From Halopseudomonas salina (GTDB lineage: Bacteria > Pseudomonadota > Gammaproteobacteria > Pseudomonadales > Pseudomonadaceae): a stretch of 64,000 nucleotides of DNA. Every line of letters begins with the position of its first letter. The stretch's first letter is position 1. The notes under the pieces are model-generated. The model was not told where the DNA came from. It did no database searches and was given only the letters and a program-made list of their open reading frames with translations. Below are positions 9,936-20,819 of the stretch, piece after piece. The stretch lies in contig NZ_VTTI01000012.1 in the NCBI RefSeq assembly GCF_008641105.1, forward strand, positions 33,526-97,525, given 5' to 3'. Position numbers and translations under genes: made by a program.

Positions 9936-10490
9936 ATGTCCGTCGATCTGGAACATATCAAGCAGGTAATGGCAGAAGCCGATTGTCTGTTCACCGCCGC
10001 CCAGGTAGAAGCAGCGATGGATCGCATGGCCGTAGAAATCAACCGCTCGCTGGCCGACAGTAACCCGATCGTCTACAGCGTGATGAACGGCGGGCTGGTG
10101 ATCGCTGGGCAGCTGGTAACCCGTCTGGACTTTCCAATGGAGGTCGGTTATCTGCACGCCACTCGTTATCGAAACAAGCTCTCCGGTGGCGAACTGTTCT
10201 GGAAAGCCCGTGCCGAACACTCCCTGGTGGGCCGCACAGTGCTTATCATTGACGATATCCTCGATGAAGGTCACACCCTGGACGCGATAACCGAGTACTG
10301 TCGAGATGCAGGTGCGGCGCAAGTCCTCACTGCCGTACTGCTGGACAAACAGCATGATCGCAAGGCCTACAAGGGGATGCGTGCCGACTTTACGGGACTT
10401 GATGTGGTCGACCGCTATATCTTTGGTTACGGCCTCGATTACAAGGGCTACTGGCGCAACGCCGCGGGGATTTTTGCCATTCCTGAATAG
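9936..10490 (+). CDS. hpt: Hypoxanthine-guanine phosphoribosyltransferase
   Basis: Purine salvage enzyme of 184 residues that converts hypoxanthine or guanine to IMP or GMP with PRPP. The PRPP-binding motif VLIIDDILDEGHT lies near residue 100 and the substrate-side segment FTGLDVVDRYIFGYGLD near the C-terminus. GGAG at 9925-9928 is 7 bases before ATG 9936, which fixes the start. It is divergent from upp, and I recall the same hpt/upp/uraA cluster in other pseudomonads (for example PA4645-PA4647). Confidence 0.94.
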   Translation: MSVDLEHIKQVMAEADCLFTAAQVEAAMDRMAVEINRSLADSNPIVYSVMNGGLVIAGQLVTRLDFPMEVGYLHATRYRNKLSGGELFWKARAEHSLVGRTVLIIDDILDEGHTLDAITEYCRDAGAAQVLTAVLLDKQHDRKAYKGMRADFTGLDVVDRYIFGYGLDYKGYWRNAAGIFAIPE

Positions 10491-10502
10491 GTCACAGTTG
10501 GC

Positions 10503-12266
10503 CTATGTATCTGCGTCCTTGACCGGGACTTTCTGCGCCGCAGGCTCGCCGAGCTTTTGTCTGATAAGCGTTGCAGCTCGCTCAGCACTGGCAACGAACA
10601 ACCGCTTGCCTGCGGCCGACCCTGTACCGGCGCGGCTCAGCTTCTGGCGCACTCGAGCGTTAACGCCGACAAAGTAGACTTCAATTTCCCTGCGCTCAAG
10701 CTCCTCCAGCGCCTTGGTGAACATCACTTGGGCACTCATGTCCATGCTTGGCACCGCCTGCATGTCGATCACCATGTAGCGGACATTCTCACCATGCCGA
10801 GCCATTGCACTCAGAGCCTTGTCGGCTGCGGCAAAGAAAAGCGGGCCGCCTATCCGATAGAGGCCAACACTGTCGGGTAAGCCTGAAAGTGCCTTGTGGC
10901 TCTGGTGCGGTACGGCGCTACCCTGGCTCAGGTCGACCATGCGTTTGATAAACAGGGCAGAAGCCAGTAGCAGCCCAACTCCTACCGCCAGCACCATATC
11001 AAACAGCACTGTGAGTACCAGGCAGGTAATCAGAACCCAGGTATCCTGGCGTGGACCGATGCGCAGCATGCGTACCACATGGGGAAGCTCGCTCATGTTC
11101 CAGGCAACCATCAGCAGCATGGCCGCCAGCGATGCCATAGGCAGGTAGGAAAACAGATCGGCCAGCAGAACCACTGCCAGCACAATCACGATGGCATGGA
11201 CTACCGCGGCAATCGGCGTTCGCGCTCCGGAGCGCACGCTGGCTGCGGTGCGGGCAATCGCTGCAGTGGCGGGAATGCCGCCGAAGAATGGCACCACCAG
11301 GTTGCCCAGCCCCTGGCCCATCAGCTCGGCATTGGGATCATGGCGCGTGTTCGCCATGCCGTCGGCCACAACGGCACATAGCAGTGATTCTATTGCGCCT
11401 AGCATCGCAACTGTAAGGGCAAAAGGCAGCAGTTCGCGGAACAGATTGAAGTCGATCTGCAGAGGGAGTCCGTCAGCGCCGGGTAGTGTCCAGGGAAGCA
11501 GCCATTGGGGTGCAAATGGAGGGATGCCGCCGTACGTCACGCCATCTAGCTCATAGCTGAAGCGTGACCCCAAAGTGCTGACCTGCATATCCAGATGCAA
11601 TGCCAGTGCGGCCAGAACACTGCCGATCAGCAGTGCTATCAGGTGACCCGGTACCCGCCGGGTCACATAGGGCCAGGCAACAAGCACTCCCAGGGTCACC
11701 CCGCCTACCAGGGCGTCACCTGCCTGCACAGTGGGGAGTGCCGACGCCAGCGCCTGTAATTGATCCAGGTAACTGTCATGCTGACCTACCCCCTGCAGTC
11801 CGAGGAAGTCCTTGATCTGCAGGGTAGCAATGACAATCCCGATTCCGGCAGTAAATCCCAGCACCACCGGGTAGGGAACGAACTGAATCAGATTGCCCAT
11901 ACGTGCAAAGCCCAGTGCCAGCAGAATCACTCCCGACATGCCGGTAACCAGAAGAAGCCCGCCAATGCCGTATTGCTGGGTAATCGGCAACAGAATGACC
12001 ACGAAGGCCGCAGTGGGTCCTGATATGTTGAAGCGCGAGCCGCCGGCAAGAGCGATGATCAGTCCGCCCACGATACCGGTGTACAGGCCATGTTGAGGGG
12101 CGACGCCCACGGCGATGGCCAGCGCCATGGCCAGGGGTATGGCGATGATGCCCACTGTGAGCCCGGCCACGAGGTCGCCTCGTAGCATCTTGCGGTTGTA
12201 GCCGTGTCGAAAGCTGTCGCGCAGAGCTGCGAAAAATACCGGACTGCGCTGATTGTTTGAAGCCAT
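10503..12266 (-). CDS. SulP family anion transporter with STAS domain
   Basis: A 587-residue inner-membrane transporter. Residues 25-430 are hydrophobic with SulP features (GLTVGIIAIPLAMALAIA, GGSRFNISGPTAAFVV, GGIPATAAIARTA), and residues 450-560 form a cytosolic STAS domain (MVIDMQAVPSMDMSAQ). The family moves sulfate, bicarbonate or dicarboxylates; the substrate here is not determinable from sequence. The gene is convergent with hpt (12-base gap) and stands alone. The call for SulP is firm, sulfate as substrate is only a guess. Confidence 0.9.
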   Translation of the reverse strand: MASNNQRSPVFFAALRDSFRHGYNRKMLRGDLVAGLTVGIIAIPLAMALAIAVGVAPQHGLYTGIVGGLIIALAGGSRFNISGPTAAFVVILLPITQQYGIGGLLLVTGMSGVILLALGFARMGNLIQFVPYPVVLGFTAGIGIVIATLQIKDFLGLQGVGQHDSYLDQLQALASALPTVQAGDALVGGVTLGVLVAWPYVTRRVPGHLIALLIGSVLAALALHLDMQVSTLGSRFSYELDGVTYGGIPPFAPQWLLPWTLPGADGLPLQIDFNLFRELLPFALTVAMLGAIESLLCAVVADGMANTRHDPNAELMGQGLGNLVVPFFGGIPATAAIARTAASVRSGARTPIAAVVHAIVIVLAVVLLADLFSYLPMASLAAMLLMVAWNMSELPHVVRMLRIGPRQDTWVLITCLVLTVLFDMVLAVGVGLLLASALFIKRMVDLSQGSAVPHQSHKALSGLPDSVGLYRIGGPLFFAAADKALSAMARHGENVRYMVIDMQAVPSMDMSAQVMFTKALEELERREIEVYFVGVNARVRQKLSRAGTGSAAGKRLFVASAERAATLIRQKLGEPAAQKVPVKDADT

Positions 12267-12494
12267 GCTGTATTCCCGGGAGAGGAGCCGATTGCCGCAT
12301 TCCCTCGGGTGACGGGGGCGGTGGGCATGAGCTCACGTCACAGTCATAGCACAAGCCGGGCCACAGGGGTATCGGACCAAATGACGCATGGGTCGTTTAG
12401 ATGCATTTATACGGAGCAGCAGCCCTAGTGGCGCCGGCCCGGCGTAGGTACAATGGGCTATTGAAAGAGTTAATGGCAGATAAAGGGGTGGCGA

Positions 12495-12785
12495 GTGCGT
12501 AAAGACAAAGAGAAAGTTATCGGCGAGCCGATGACAGATGAGCAGATTGCCGCGTTCTTGAGCGCGCGCCCCTACACGGGCGAATCGGTCGAGCAGCATA
12601 TTCTGACCCGCGCTTATCGTGGATTGCGTGCCCATGACTTTGAACGATTCGTCGATTTGTTCAAGCAGGAGGGTTTCGATCTGAATGCCACGGATGCACA
12701 GGGCAACAGTTTCCTGCAGACCGTTCGTGGACACGCACAGGGCGAAGATTATGTTGCAGTGTTGGAGCGTGCTGGGGCGCGCTAG
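12495..12785 (+). CDS. PA4642-family conserved small protein
   Basis: A 96-residue soluble, acidic protein of unknown function with the Pseudomonas-conserved core EPMTDEQIAAFL and a tail VLERAGAR. It starts at GTG 12495; a purine-rich AAAGGGG at 12482-12488 serves as ribosome binding site. No signal peptide, membrane segment or known catalytic motif is visible. I recall a similar gene (PA4642) near hpt and upp in P. aeruginosa. The last four bases (CTAG) are shared with the stop of the convergent gene. Confidence 0.75.
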   Translation: MRKDKEKVIGEPMTDEQIAAFLSARPYTGESVEQHILTRAYRGLRAHDFERFVDLFKQEGFDLNATDAQGNSFLQTVRGHAQGEDYVAVLERAGAR

Positions 12786-13003
12786 ACGCGCAGGGCCGTC
12801 GCCCCTTTGGTGGTGCTTGTATGGCATCTGGCCGAGGGCGGCAAGGGCCTGCCAATCCAGAACTGATTAAGCTCGGTTACCTCCACCCATCTGCCCTTAT
12901 CAGGTCTGCTGGTAGTGGCCCACAGGGTTTCGCAACGATCCATTTCATCTAGCCTGGCATAAAATCGGGGTTGTGTGCGCCCTAACCATCGTGCAATGAA
13001 CAT
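12782..13003 (-). CDS. Small conserved hypothetical protein
   Basis: A 73-residue basic protein (MFIARWLGRTQPRFYARLD at the start) that I do not recognise beyond a vague memory of similar Pseudomonas hypotheticals. GAGGAG ends 6 bases before ATG 13003, a strong ribosome binding site that argues for real translation and excludes the upstream in-frame start at 13030. It has four tryptophans and no membrane segment. Its stop and that of the preceding plus-strand gene share the palindrome CTAG. Confidence 0.62.
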   Translation of the reverse strand: MFIARWLGRTQPRFYARLDEMDRCETLWATTSRPDKGRWVEVTELNQFWIGRPLPPSARCHTSTTKGATALRV

Positions 13004-13171
13004 CTTTGGCTCCTCAGTGGTCTTACCCAAGTTTGCCCTTTATTTATTGCAGTGAGATGACAGTAGCTAGCGCTGCTCTCCCAGCTTTAACCGCGATATG
13101 CTAAACATTGTGGGAGCCGATATGCGGCCCCACCACTTGTTGTTTCACTGGTTTCTTGCAGGAGTATCAAA

Positions 13172-13756
13172 ATGATCAATCGTCTGTCCATGCTGGTTGT
13201 TGCGGGCCTCGCCCTGGTGCTTGTAGGTTGCGCCCACAGCCCCCAGCAGCTCAGTGTGCAGCCAGAATTGCTGGTACCGCTCAACCCGGTTGCCCGTCAG
13301 CAGCCGGTGATTGTCACTGTCCGCGATACCCGTTCATCCAAGGTCCTTGGTACGCGTGGCGGCATCTATCCCGACTCCAGCAGTATCACTGTGAGCGAAC
13401 AGACGTTGCCCAAGGTTCGACAGCAGGTAGAGCAGGGTTTGCGCCAACTGGGTTTCAACGTGGTGCCTGAGGGGACACCCAATGCGAATAATCTGACTGT
13501 CAGTCTGGCGGAATTGAAGTATCAGTCCCCCACAGCTACTACCTATGTAACTGAAGCTAATATCGGGGCAACCTTTGTGGCCGAGGCGCAAGCAGCCAAC
13601 ACCCGTTATCAAGGGCGCTACGGCGCTACTGCGCAGCATCGGTTTGGCTATGCGCCCAATCAGGCGACTAACACCCGCTTGGTCAGCGAAGTGATGAGCG
13701 ATGCTCTGACACGGGTTTTCAAGGATCCGGAAATAGTCCGGGTATTGCAACGCTAG
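13172..13756 (+). CDS. YajG family lipoprotein
   Basis: A 194-residue predicted outer-membrane lipoprotein. The signal peptide ends in the lipobox LVGC at residues 17-20. The mature part resembles YajG (VTVRDTRSSKVLGTRGG, repeated SITVSEQTLPKVRQQ). The function of YajG is not established. AGGAG at 13160-13164 precedes ATG 13172. A stable 10-bp hairpin follows the stop and is shared with the convergent transporter gene. Confidence 0.85.
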   Translation: MINRLSMLVVAGLALVLVGCAHSPQQLSVQPELLVPLNPVARQQPVIVTVRDTRSSKVLGTRGGIYPDSSSITVSEQTLPKVRQQVEQGLRQLGFNVVPEGTPNANNLTVSLAELKYQSPTATTYVTEANIGATFVAEAQAANTRYQGRYGATAQHRFGYAPNQATNTRLVSEVMSDALTRVFKDPEIVRVLQR

Positions 13757-13765
13757 AGTGGACCG

Positions 13766-13788
13766 AGGCTGGATCAGCGATCCAGCCT
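13766..13788. terminator. Convergent-gene hairpin, likely bidirectional terminator
   Basis: AGGCTGGATC (13766-13775), loop AGC, GATCCAGCCT (13779-13788): a perfect 10-bp stem in the 46-base gap between the convergent yajG-like gene and the BCCT transporter gene. There is no clear T-run on either side, so the mechanism is uncertain. Confidence 0.5.
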
Positions 13789-13802
13789 AGCCTGAGGCGT
13801 GG

Positions 13803-15863
13803 TCAGTCCTTGACCACTGCCGGACCCTGGTCATGGAGCATTTCATCATGCTCGGCCATATTCCATGGAAGCTGGCCTGGACTGATGTGCAGGAAGTGCA
13901 GGTACTTCTCGAAGTGATCGAGAATGTCGCCAATGATCTCCTGCTGGTCATAGCCGTAGACATCGTAAGTCTGGCCCCCGCGGCTGAGAAATACCTCCGC
14001 CCGATAATAATGATCCTCAGGTTTGTTAGAGCGGCTCATTTCCGGAAAGGCAAAGCTGGGCCGGGTATATTCGCGCAGGCGGATCTCATACAGAAAGTTG
14101 ACCTGCCCAGGTTTGATAACTTCGATATAGGCACGTCCATGGTCTACGTCAAACTGCACCTCGGTCGGCCAGTCCTGTTGTACCAGGCTCTGTTGCAGAC
14201 TCTTCATGGCCTCTATCGCCGTGCCAGAAATGAAGTTTTCGACCTTCTCCCGGTTCGGGAAATTGACAATACCCGCAAGCCGTTTTTTCCACATAGTGGT
14301 GGCGTTACCGCCTGAGTAACGCGCCGCCTGCATGTGATGAACCAGACTGGCATCACGATGGCCCTCGATTACCAGAGCGCGCCACATACCCACCGCAGCG
14401 ATGATCATGATGATCGAGAAGGGCAGCGCCGATGCAATGGTCATGGTTTGTAACGCGCCAAGTCCCCCGGCAAGCAGCAATACTGAAGCGACCACCCCTT
14501 CGAGAATCGCCCAGAAGGCTCGCTGCCAGGCGGGGGTGGTCATGGCGCCACCGGACGCCAGCGAATCGATTACCAGCGACCCCGAATCCGATGATGTAAC
14601 AAAGAAGGTGATGATCAGAATTACCGTGATAAACGAGACAACCGAAGTGAACGGTAGCCGCTCGAAGAGTTTGAACAGGGCCACAGCATGGTCGTTCTGC
14701 ACCTCGGTTATCAGCGCCGTATAGCCCTCATTCATGATCAGATGCAGGGCGGTGTCGCCAAAGACTGAGAACCACATGAAGGTAAAGATCGTGGGCACGA
14801 ACATGACGCCGACCACAAATTGACGAATTGTCCTTCCCCGGCTGATCTTGGCGATAAAGAGCCCGACAAATGGGGCCCAGGCGATTGTCCAGCCGAAGAT
14901 GAACAGCGTCCAGTTACCTATCCAGTCGCTTCGGGTGTAGGCCTGTAAATTGAAGGTCCGCTCTACAATGTTGTTCAGATAGCTACCCGTGTTCTGCAGG
15001 AAGGTCTCGAGAATGAAGATCGACGGGCCCACCAGAAAGACGAAAACCATCAGGGTGACTGCTAACACCATGTTGAGAATCGACAGGTTCTTTACACCCT
15101 TGTCCAGGCCTGCCACCACAGAAAACAGTGCGAGCCCGGTGACGCCGGCAATGGTAATGATCTGCACGGTTACGTTGACCGGTATCTCGGGCCAGAGATA
15201 GTTCAGGCCCGCGTTGATCTGGGCTACCGACAGACCAAGGGTGGTTGCTATGCCGAACATGGTGCCGAGAATGGCGAATACATCGACGGTATGACCGATG
15301 GGGCCGTAGATACGGTCACCTATCAACGGATATAGCGCTGAGCGCATGGATAATGGCAAACCGTGGCGAAAGGAAAAATAGGCCAGAACCAGACCGACCA
15401 GCCCGTATATCGCCCAGATATGAAAGCCCCAATGGAAGAATGCAATCTGCAGTGCCTGTTTTGCAGCGTCCACCGTTTCGGCTCCGCCAGCGGGCGGTGC
15501 AGCATAGTGCAGCACCGGCTCGGCGACGCCGAAGAAGAGCAGTGCGATGCCGTAGCCGGCCGAAAATAGCATAGCGAACCAGGCCGGGAAGCTGTACTGG
15601 GGGTCGGAATGGTCAGGCCCCAGTTTGATGTTGCCCCAGTCACTGAAAGCGACCATGACCACGAACACCAGGAACATGGCGACGGCCAGCATGTAGAACC
15701 AGCCAAAAGTTGTCGTGATATAGCTCAAAATAGAGGAAAAGGCGCTGCCGGCCAGTTCCGGGTTACTCGCGGTGCCGATCACCAGAAGAAGAATGATCAA
15801 TACCGCGGGAGCGAAGACGGGAACCAGAATCGTGTTGTTCCACAGTCGTTTTTTTTCGGTCAT
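13803..15863 (-). CDS. betT: BCCT family choline/betaine transporter (BetT-like)
   Basis: A 686-residue inner-membrane transporter of the betaine-choline-carnitine family, used to take up choline or glycine betaine for osmoprotection. Twelve hydrophobic segments fill residues 10-520; the conserved tryptophan-rich signature (FGWTIAWAPFVGLFIAKISR) is near residue 330. A hydrophilic C-terminal extension of about 160 residues is typical of BetT and is linked to osmotic regulation in that subfamily. No bet genes are adjacent, so choline rather than betaine or carnitine is an inference. Confidence 0.85.
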   Translation of the reverse strand: MTEKKRLWNNTILVPVFAPAVLIILLLVIGTASNPELAGSAFSSILSYITTTFGWFYMLAVAMFLVFVVMVAFSDWGNIKLGPDHSDPQYSFPAWFAMLFSAGYGIALLFFGVAEPVLHYAAPPAGGAETVDAAKQALQIAFFHWGFHIWAIYGLVGLVLAYFSFRHGLPLSMRSALYPLIGDRIYGPIGHTVDVFAILGTMFGIATTLGLSVAQINAGLNYLWPEIPVNVTVQIITIAGVTGLALFSVVAGLDKGVKNLSILNMVLAVTLMVFVFLVGPSIFILETFLQNTGSYLNNIVERTFNLQAYTRSDWIGNWTLFIFGWTIAWAPFVGLFIAKISRGRTIRQFVVGVMFVPTIFTFMWFSVFGDTALHLIMNEGYTALITEVQNDHAVALFKLFERLPFTSVVSFITVILIITFFVTSSDSGSLVIDSLASGGAMTTPAWQRAFWAILEGVVASVLLLAGGLGALQTMTIASALPFSIIMIIAAVGMWRALVIEGHRDASLVHHMQAARYSGGNATTMWKKRLAGIVNFPNREKVENFISGTAIEAMKSLQQSLVQQDWPTEVQFDVDHGRAYIEVIKPGQVNFLYEIRLREYTRPSFAFPEMSRSNKPEDHYYRAEVFLSRGGQTYDVYGYDQQEIIGDILDHFEKYLHFLHISPGQLPWNMAEHDEMLHDQGPAVVKD

Positions 15864-16044
15864 GACGCTGTCCTTGTGGTTGTTGCGGAGGGCGGCGTTC
15901 GAGCCGGCGACACCGGTAACGCGAGGGGGTTATCTGAATCAATTCGCAGTTGAGTATAGACATTGATTCGCTTAACGCGACAAGTGGAGGGCTGTTTCTG
16001 AGGCCAGGTGTACGCGAAAAAAAGGGAATGCCTGGACAGGAAAG

Positions 16045-16072
16045 CAGGCTCTGCGCCGGGGGCGAGAGCCTG
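16045..16072 (-). terminator. Hairpin downstream of gatB
   Basis: CAGGCTCT (16045-16052) and AGAGCCTG (16065-16072) form a perfect 8-bp stem with a 12-base loop, 15 bases past the gatB stop. The following minus-strand bases (CTTTCCTGTCC) are only weakly T-rich, so this is a tentative terminator. Confidence 0.35.
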
Positions 16073-16087
16073 ACGATTGAATGCCGG

Positions 16088-17533
16088 TCAGCCCTCCAGC
16101 TTCTTGCGCAGCAGCTCGTTGACCTGTTGTGGGTTGGCCTTGCCCTTCGATGCCTTCATTGCCTGGCCAACAAAGAAGCCGAACATCTTGCCGCGCTTGT
16201 TTTCGTCGCTGGCGCGGTACTGCTCGACCTGCTCGGCATTGGCTGTCAACACATCATCGAGCATGGCATCGATCGCGCCCGTGTCGGTCACCTGCTTGAG
16301 GCCGCGCTTCTCGATGATCTGATCGGCACCACCTTCGCCAGCGGCCATGGCTTCGAAAACCGTTTTGGCGATCTTGCCTGAAATGGTGTTGTCCTTGATT
16401 CGCGCAATCATGCCGCCCAGTTGGGAAGCGGTGACAGGTGACTGGCTGATATCCAGATCCTCGCGGTTGAGCAGGCTGGACAGCTCGCCCATGACCCAGT
16501 TGGCGGCCAGCTTGGCGTCGCCGCACTCCTGCTGCACCTGCTCGAAGTAATCGGCCAGCTCACGCTGGGCAGACAAAACGCTGGCATCATAGGCGGACAG
16601 GCCAAACTGGCTTTCGAAACGCTCACGTTTCTGTTGCGGCAGCTCCGGAAGCTCGCTGCGGATCTCTTCCAGGAACGCAGGTTCGATTATCACTGGCAGC
16701 AGATCTGGATCGGGGAAGTAGCGGTAATCGTTGGCTTCCTCCTTGCTGCGCATCGACCGGGTCTCGTCCTTGTTCGGATCGTACAGGCGGGTTTCCTGAG
16801 TCACTGTGCCGCCATCCTCGATCAGCTCGATCTGGCGTTGGACTTCGGTGTTGATCGCCTTTTCGATAAAGCGGAAGGAGTTGACGTTCTTGATCTCGCA
16901 GCGTGTGCCGTATTCGTCCTGACCCTTGGGGCGGACTGAGACGTTGCAATCGCAACGCAGCGAGCCTTCCGCCATGTTGCCGTCACAGATGCCCAGATAG
17001 CGCACCAGCGAGTGAATGGTCTTGGCGTACGCTACCGCTTCCTTGGCACTGCGCATGTCCGGCTCTGAAACGATCTCCAGCAAGGGCGTGCCGGCGCGGT
17101 TCAGATCGATGCCGCTCATGCCCTGGAAGTCTTCGTGCAGACTCTTGCCGGCATCCTCTTCCAGGTGTGCGCGGGTTACGCCTACGCGCTTGATGGTACC
17201 GTCGTCCAGGGTGATATCAACGAAGCCCTTGCCGACAATCGGCAGGTCCATCTGGCTGATCTGGTAGCCCTTTGGCAGGTCCGGATAAAAGTAGTTCTTG
17301 CGTGCAAAGACGTTGGTCGGCGCAATCTCGGCATTGATCGCCAGGCCGAACTTGACCGCATTGCGCACGGCCTGGGCGTTGAGAACCGGTAGTGTGCCTG
17401 GCATGCCGAGGTCAATCAGGCTGGCCTGAGTGTTGGGTTCGGCACCGAAGGTGGTGGCGCTGCCGGAGAAAATCTTCGAAGCGGTAGTGAGCTGGGCGTG
17501 GATTTCCAGGCCGATAACAATTTCCCATTGCAT
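16088..17533 (-). CDS. gatB: Asp-tRNA(Asn)/Glu-tRNA(Gln) amidotransferase subunit B
   Basis: Subunit B binds the mischarged tRNA and activates its side-chain carboxylate in the GatCAB complex. The 481-residue protein begins with the family motif [15 protein letters not shown], has [17 protein letters not shown] near residue 150 and ends in a YqeY-like helical tail. Last gene of gatC-gatA-gatB, 18 bases after gatA. Presence of GatCAB suggests that glutamine and/or asparagine are formed on tRNA in this organism, as in Pseudomonas. Complete. Confidence 0.97.
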   Translation of the reverse strand: MQWEIVIGLEIHAQLTTASKIFSGSATTFGAEPNTQASLIDLGMPGTLPVLNAQAVRNAVKFGLAINAEIAPTNVFARKNYFYPDLPKGYQISQMDLPIVGKGFVDITLDDGTIKRVGVTRAHLEEDAGKSLHEDFQGMSGIDLNRAGTPLLEIVSEPDMRSAKEAVAYAKTIHSLVRYLGICDGNMAEGSLRCDCNVSVRPKGQDEYGTRCEIKNVNSFRFIEKAINTEVQRQIELIEDGGTVTQETRLYDPNKDETRSMRSKEEANDYRYFPDPDLLPVIIEPAFLEEIRSELPELPQQKRERFESQFGLSAYDASVLSAQRELADYFEQVQQECGDAKLAANWVMGELSSLLNREDLDISQSPVTASQLGGMIARIKDNTISGKIAKTVFEAMAAGEGGADQIIEKRGLKQVTDTGAIDAMLDDVLTANAEQVEQYRASDENKRGKMFGFFVGQAMKASKGKANPQQVNELLRKKLEG

Positions 17534-17551
17534 AGTCTGTTCTCGATCCTC

Positions 17552-19003
17552 TCAGTAGCCCGCTGGGGCGCGGCTGTGCCAGTCAGTCACTTGCTGGTAC
17601 TGGTGTGCGATGTTCAGCAGGCGCGCTTCGCTGAAGTAGGGCCCCAGCAACTGCATGCCCAATGGCAGCCCGTTGGCAAAGCCGGCTGGCAACGCGATTC
17701 CCGGCACGCCGGCCAGGTTTGCGGTGATAGTGTAAATGTCGGTCAGATACAGGCTGACGGGGTCGTCGATCTTCTCACCAATCCTGAAGGGGGGGGTGGG
17801 GGACGTCGGACAGAGGATCACATCAACCTGCTCATAGGCCGCCATGAAGTCGTTCTTGATCAGCCTTCGAATCTTCTGTGCCTGCAGGTAGTAGGCATCG
17901 TAATAACCTGCCGATAGCGCGTACGCGCCGACCATGATGCGCCGTTTGACTTCCGGTCCGAAGCCTTCACCGCGCGAGCGTTTGTACAGATCGGTCAGAT
18001 CCGCCGGGTTTTCGCAGCGGTAACCGAAGCGCACGCCATCAAAGCGCGAGAGGTTGGAGGAGGCTTCCGCCGGAGCAATAACGTAATAGGCGGGAATTGC
18101 CAGTTCGGCATTGGGCAGGCTGATTTCTTTCACTTCAGCGCCCAGGGATTGGAATTGTTTTACCGCGGCATGGATAGCATCGGCGGTGGAGGCGTCCAGA
18201 CCATCACTGAAATACTCCTTGGGCAGGCCGATGCGCAGGCCTTTCAACGAGTCGTTCAGGCCCTCGCTGTAATCGGCGACTGGCTCGTCAACGCTGGTCG
18301 AATCACGCTCGTCGAACCCGGCCATGACCTGCATCATCAGGGCGCAATCCTCTGCGGTGCGCGCCATCGGCCCGGCCTGATCCAGGCTGGAAGCGTAGGC
18401 GATCATGCCCCAGCGAGATACACGGCCGTAGGTCGGCTTGAGCCCGGTCAGGGCGGTAAAGCCGGCGGGCTGGCGGATCGAGCCGCCGGTGTCTGTGCCG
18501 GTCGATGCGGCGCACAGGCGTGCAGCCACAGCCGCGGCCGAACCGCCAGAGGAGCCACCCGGTACGTGTTCAGTGTTCCAGGGATTTCGCGTTGGACCGT
18601 AGAAGCTCGACTCGGTGGAGGAGCCCATCGCGAACTCATCCATATTGGTCTTGCCCAAGGTGACTGCGCCCGCATCGATAAAGCGCGAGGTGACGCTGGA
18701 TTCATAGGGCGCTGTGAAATTGTCGAGCATCTTCGACCCGCAGCTGGTGCGCAGGCCGGTAGTGCAGAACAGATCCTTGTGCGCCAGCGGAATGCCGGTC
18801 AGCGCAGTGGCTGTGCCACCGGCGATACGGGCATCGGCTGCCTTGGCCTGGGCCAGGGCCAGCTCGGGTGACACGGTGATGAAACTGTTGAGCAGCGGAT
18901 CCAATTGTTCGATACGCTTGAGGTAATGTTCGGTCAGTTCGACGCTGGATAGCGTCTTGCTCTGCAAGGCCTTCGAGAGCTGGGCCAGGGTATTCTCATG
19001 CAT
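17552..19003 (-). CDS. gatA: Asp-tRNA(Asn)/Glu-tRNA(Gln) amidotransferase subunit A
   Basis: Amidase subunit of 483 residues that releases ammonia from glutamine. The amidase-signature catalytic triad is visible: lysine in PLAHKDLFC (about residue 76), cis-serine in TGGSIRQPA and the nucleophilic serine region in [14 protein letters not shown]. The ATG at 19003 begins the usual [14 protein letters not shown]-terminus. It follows gatC by 81 bases, longer than a tight operon but consistent in direction. Confidence 0.97.
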   Translation of the reverse strand: MHENTLAQLSKALQSKTLSSVELTEHYLKRIEQLDPLLNSFITVSPELALAQAKAADARIAGGTATALTGIPLAHKDLFCTTGLRTSCGSKMLDNFTAPYESSVTSRFIDAGAVTLGKTNMDEFAMGSSTESSFYGPTRNPWNTEHVPGGSSGGSAAAVAARLCAASTGTDTGGSIRQPAGFTALTGLKPTYGRVSRWGMIAYASSLDQAGPMARTAEDCALMMQVMAGFDERDSTSVDEPVADYSEGLNDSLKGLRIGLPKEYFSDGLDASTADAIHAAVKQFQSLGAEVKEISLPNAELAIPAYYVIAPAEASSNLSRFDGVRFGYRCENPADLTDLYKRSRGEGFGPEVKRRIMVGAYALSAGYYDAYYLQAQKIRRLIKNDFMAAYEQVDVILCPTSPTPPFRIGEKIDDPVSLYLTDIYTITANLAGVPGIALPAGFANGLPLGMQLLGPYFSEARLLNIAHQYQQVTDWHSRAPAGY

Positions 19004-19084
19004 GGGATGATCTCATTGCTGGGCTTGGCCGGATGCGTAATGGCATGGCTTTGCTGACTGTGGCTCGATGGGTCCTGGAGCACT

Positions 19085-19372
19085 TCACTCTATAACTCTG
19101 GGCACGAGATAGAGCCCGTCCTCGGTCGCGGGCGCGATGGCCTGCAACGCGTCGCGCTGGTTGGACTCGGTCACTGCGTCGCTCCGCAAGCGCTGCGTGG
19201 TTTCCAGCGGATGTGCCAAAGGCGCGACGCCGTCTGTGTTGACCGCCTGCATCTTGTCGATCAGATCGAGAATGCCGGAGAGCTTGGTTGTGGTGGCGGG
19301 GATATCTTCTTCATTCAGAGCGATCCGGGCCAGGTGGGCAATGTCTTCCACCGCTTTGCGGTCTAATGCCAT
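19085..19372 (-). CDS. gatC: Asp-tRNA(Asn)/Glu-tRNA(Gln) amidotransferase subunit C
   Basis: A 95-residue small subunit that stabilises GatA-GatB. The N-terminal [17 protein letters not shown] and central [22 protein letters not shown] match the family. First gene of the gat operon, divergent from mreB across a 320-base gap. Confidence 0.95.
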   Translation of the reverse strand: MALDRKAVEDIAHLARIALNEEDIPATTTKLSGILDLIDKMQAVNTDGVAPLAHPLETTQRLRSDAVTESNQRDALQAIAPATEDGLYLVPRVIE

Positions 19373-20727
<1,355 letters not shown>

Positions 20728-20730
<3 letters not shown>

Positions 20731-20771
20731 CCGGAAGCCGGTCAACGCACCTGCAGGTAGCCCCTACCTGC
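20728..20771 (+). terminator. Tandem hairpins between mreB and mreC
   Basis: TGACCGG/CCGGTCA (20728-20734 with 20738-20744, loop AAG, includes the mreB stop) and GCAGGTA/TACCTGC (20753-20759 with 20765-20771, loop GCCCC) are two perfect 7-bp stems. No T-run follows, so partial termination or mRNA stabilisation is more likely than full termination. Confidence 0.45.
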
Positions 20772-20819
20772 CTGGTCTGCTGTTGACGGGCCAAGGTTTG
20801 CAGCTGCGAGGAGCTCGCC

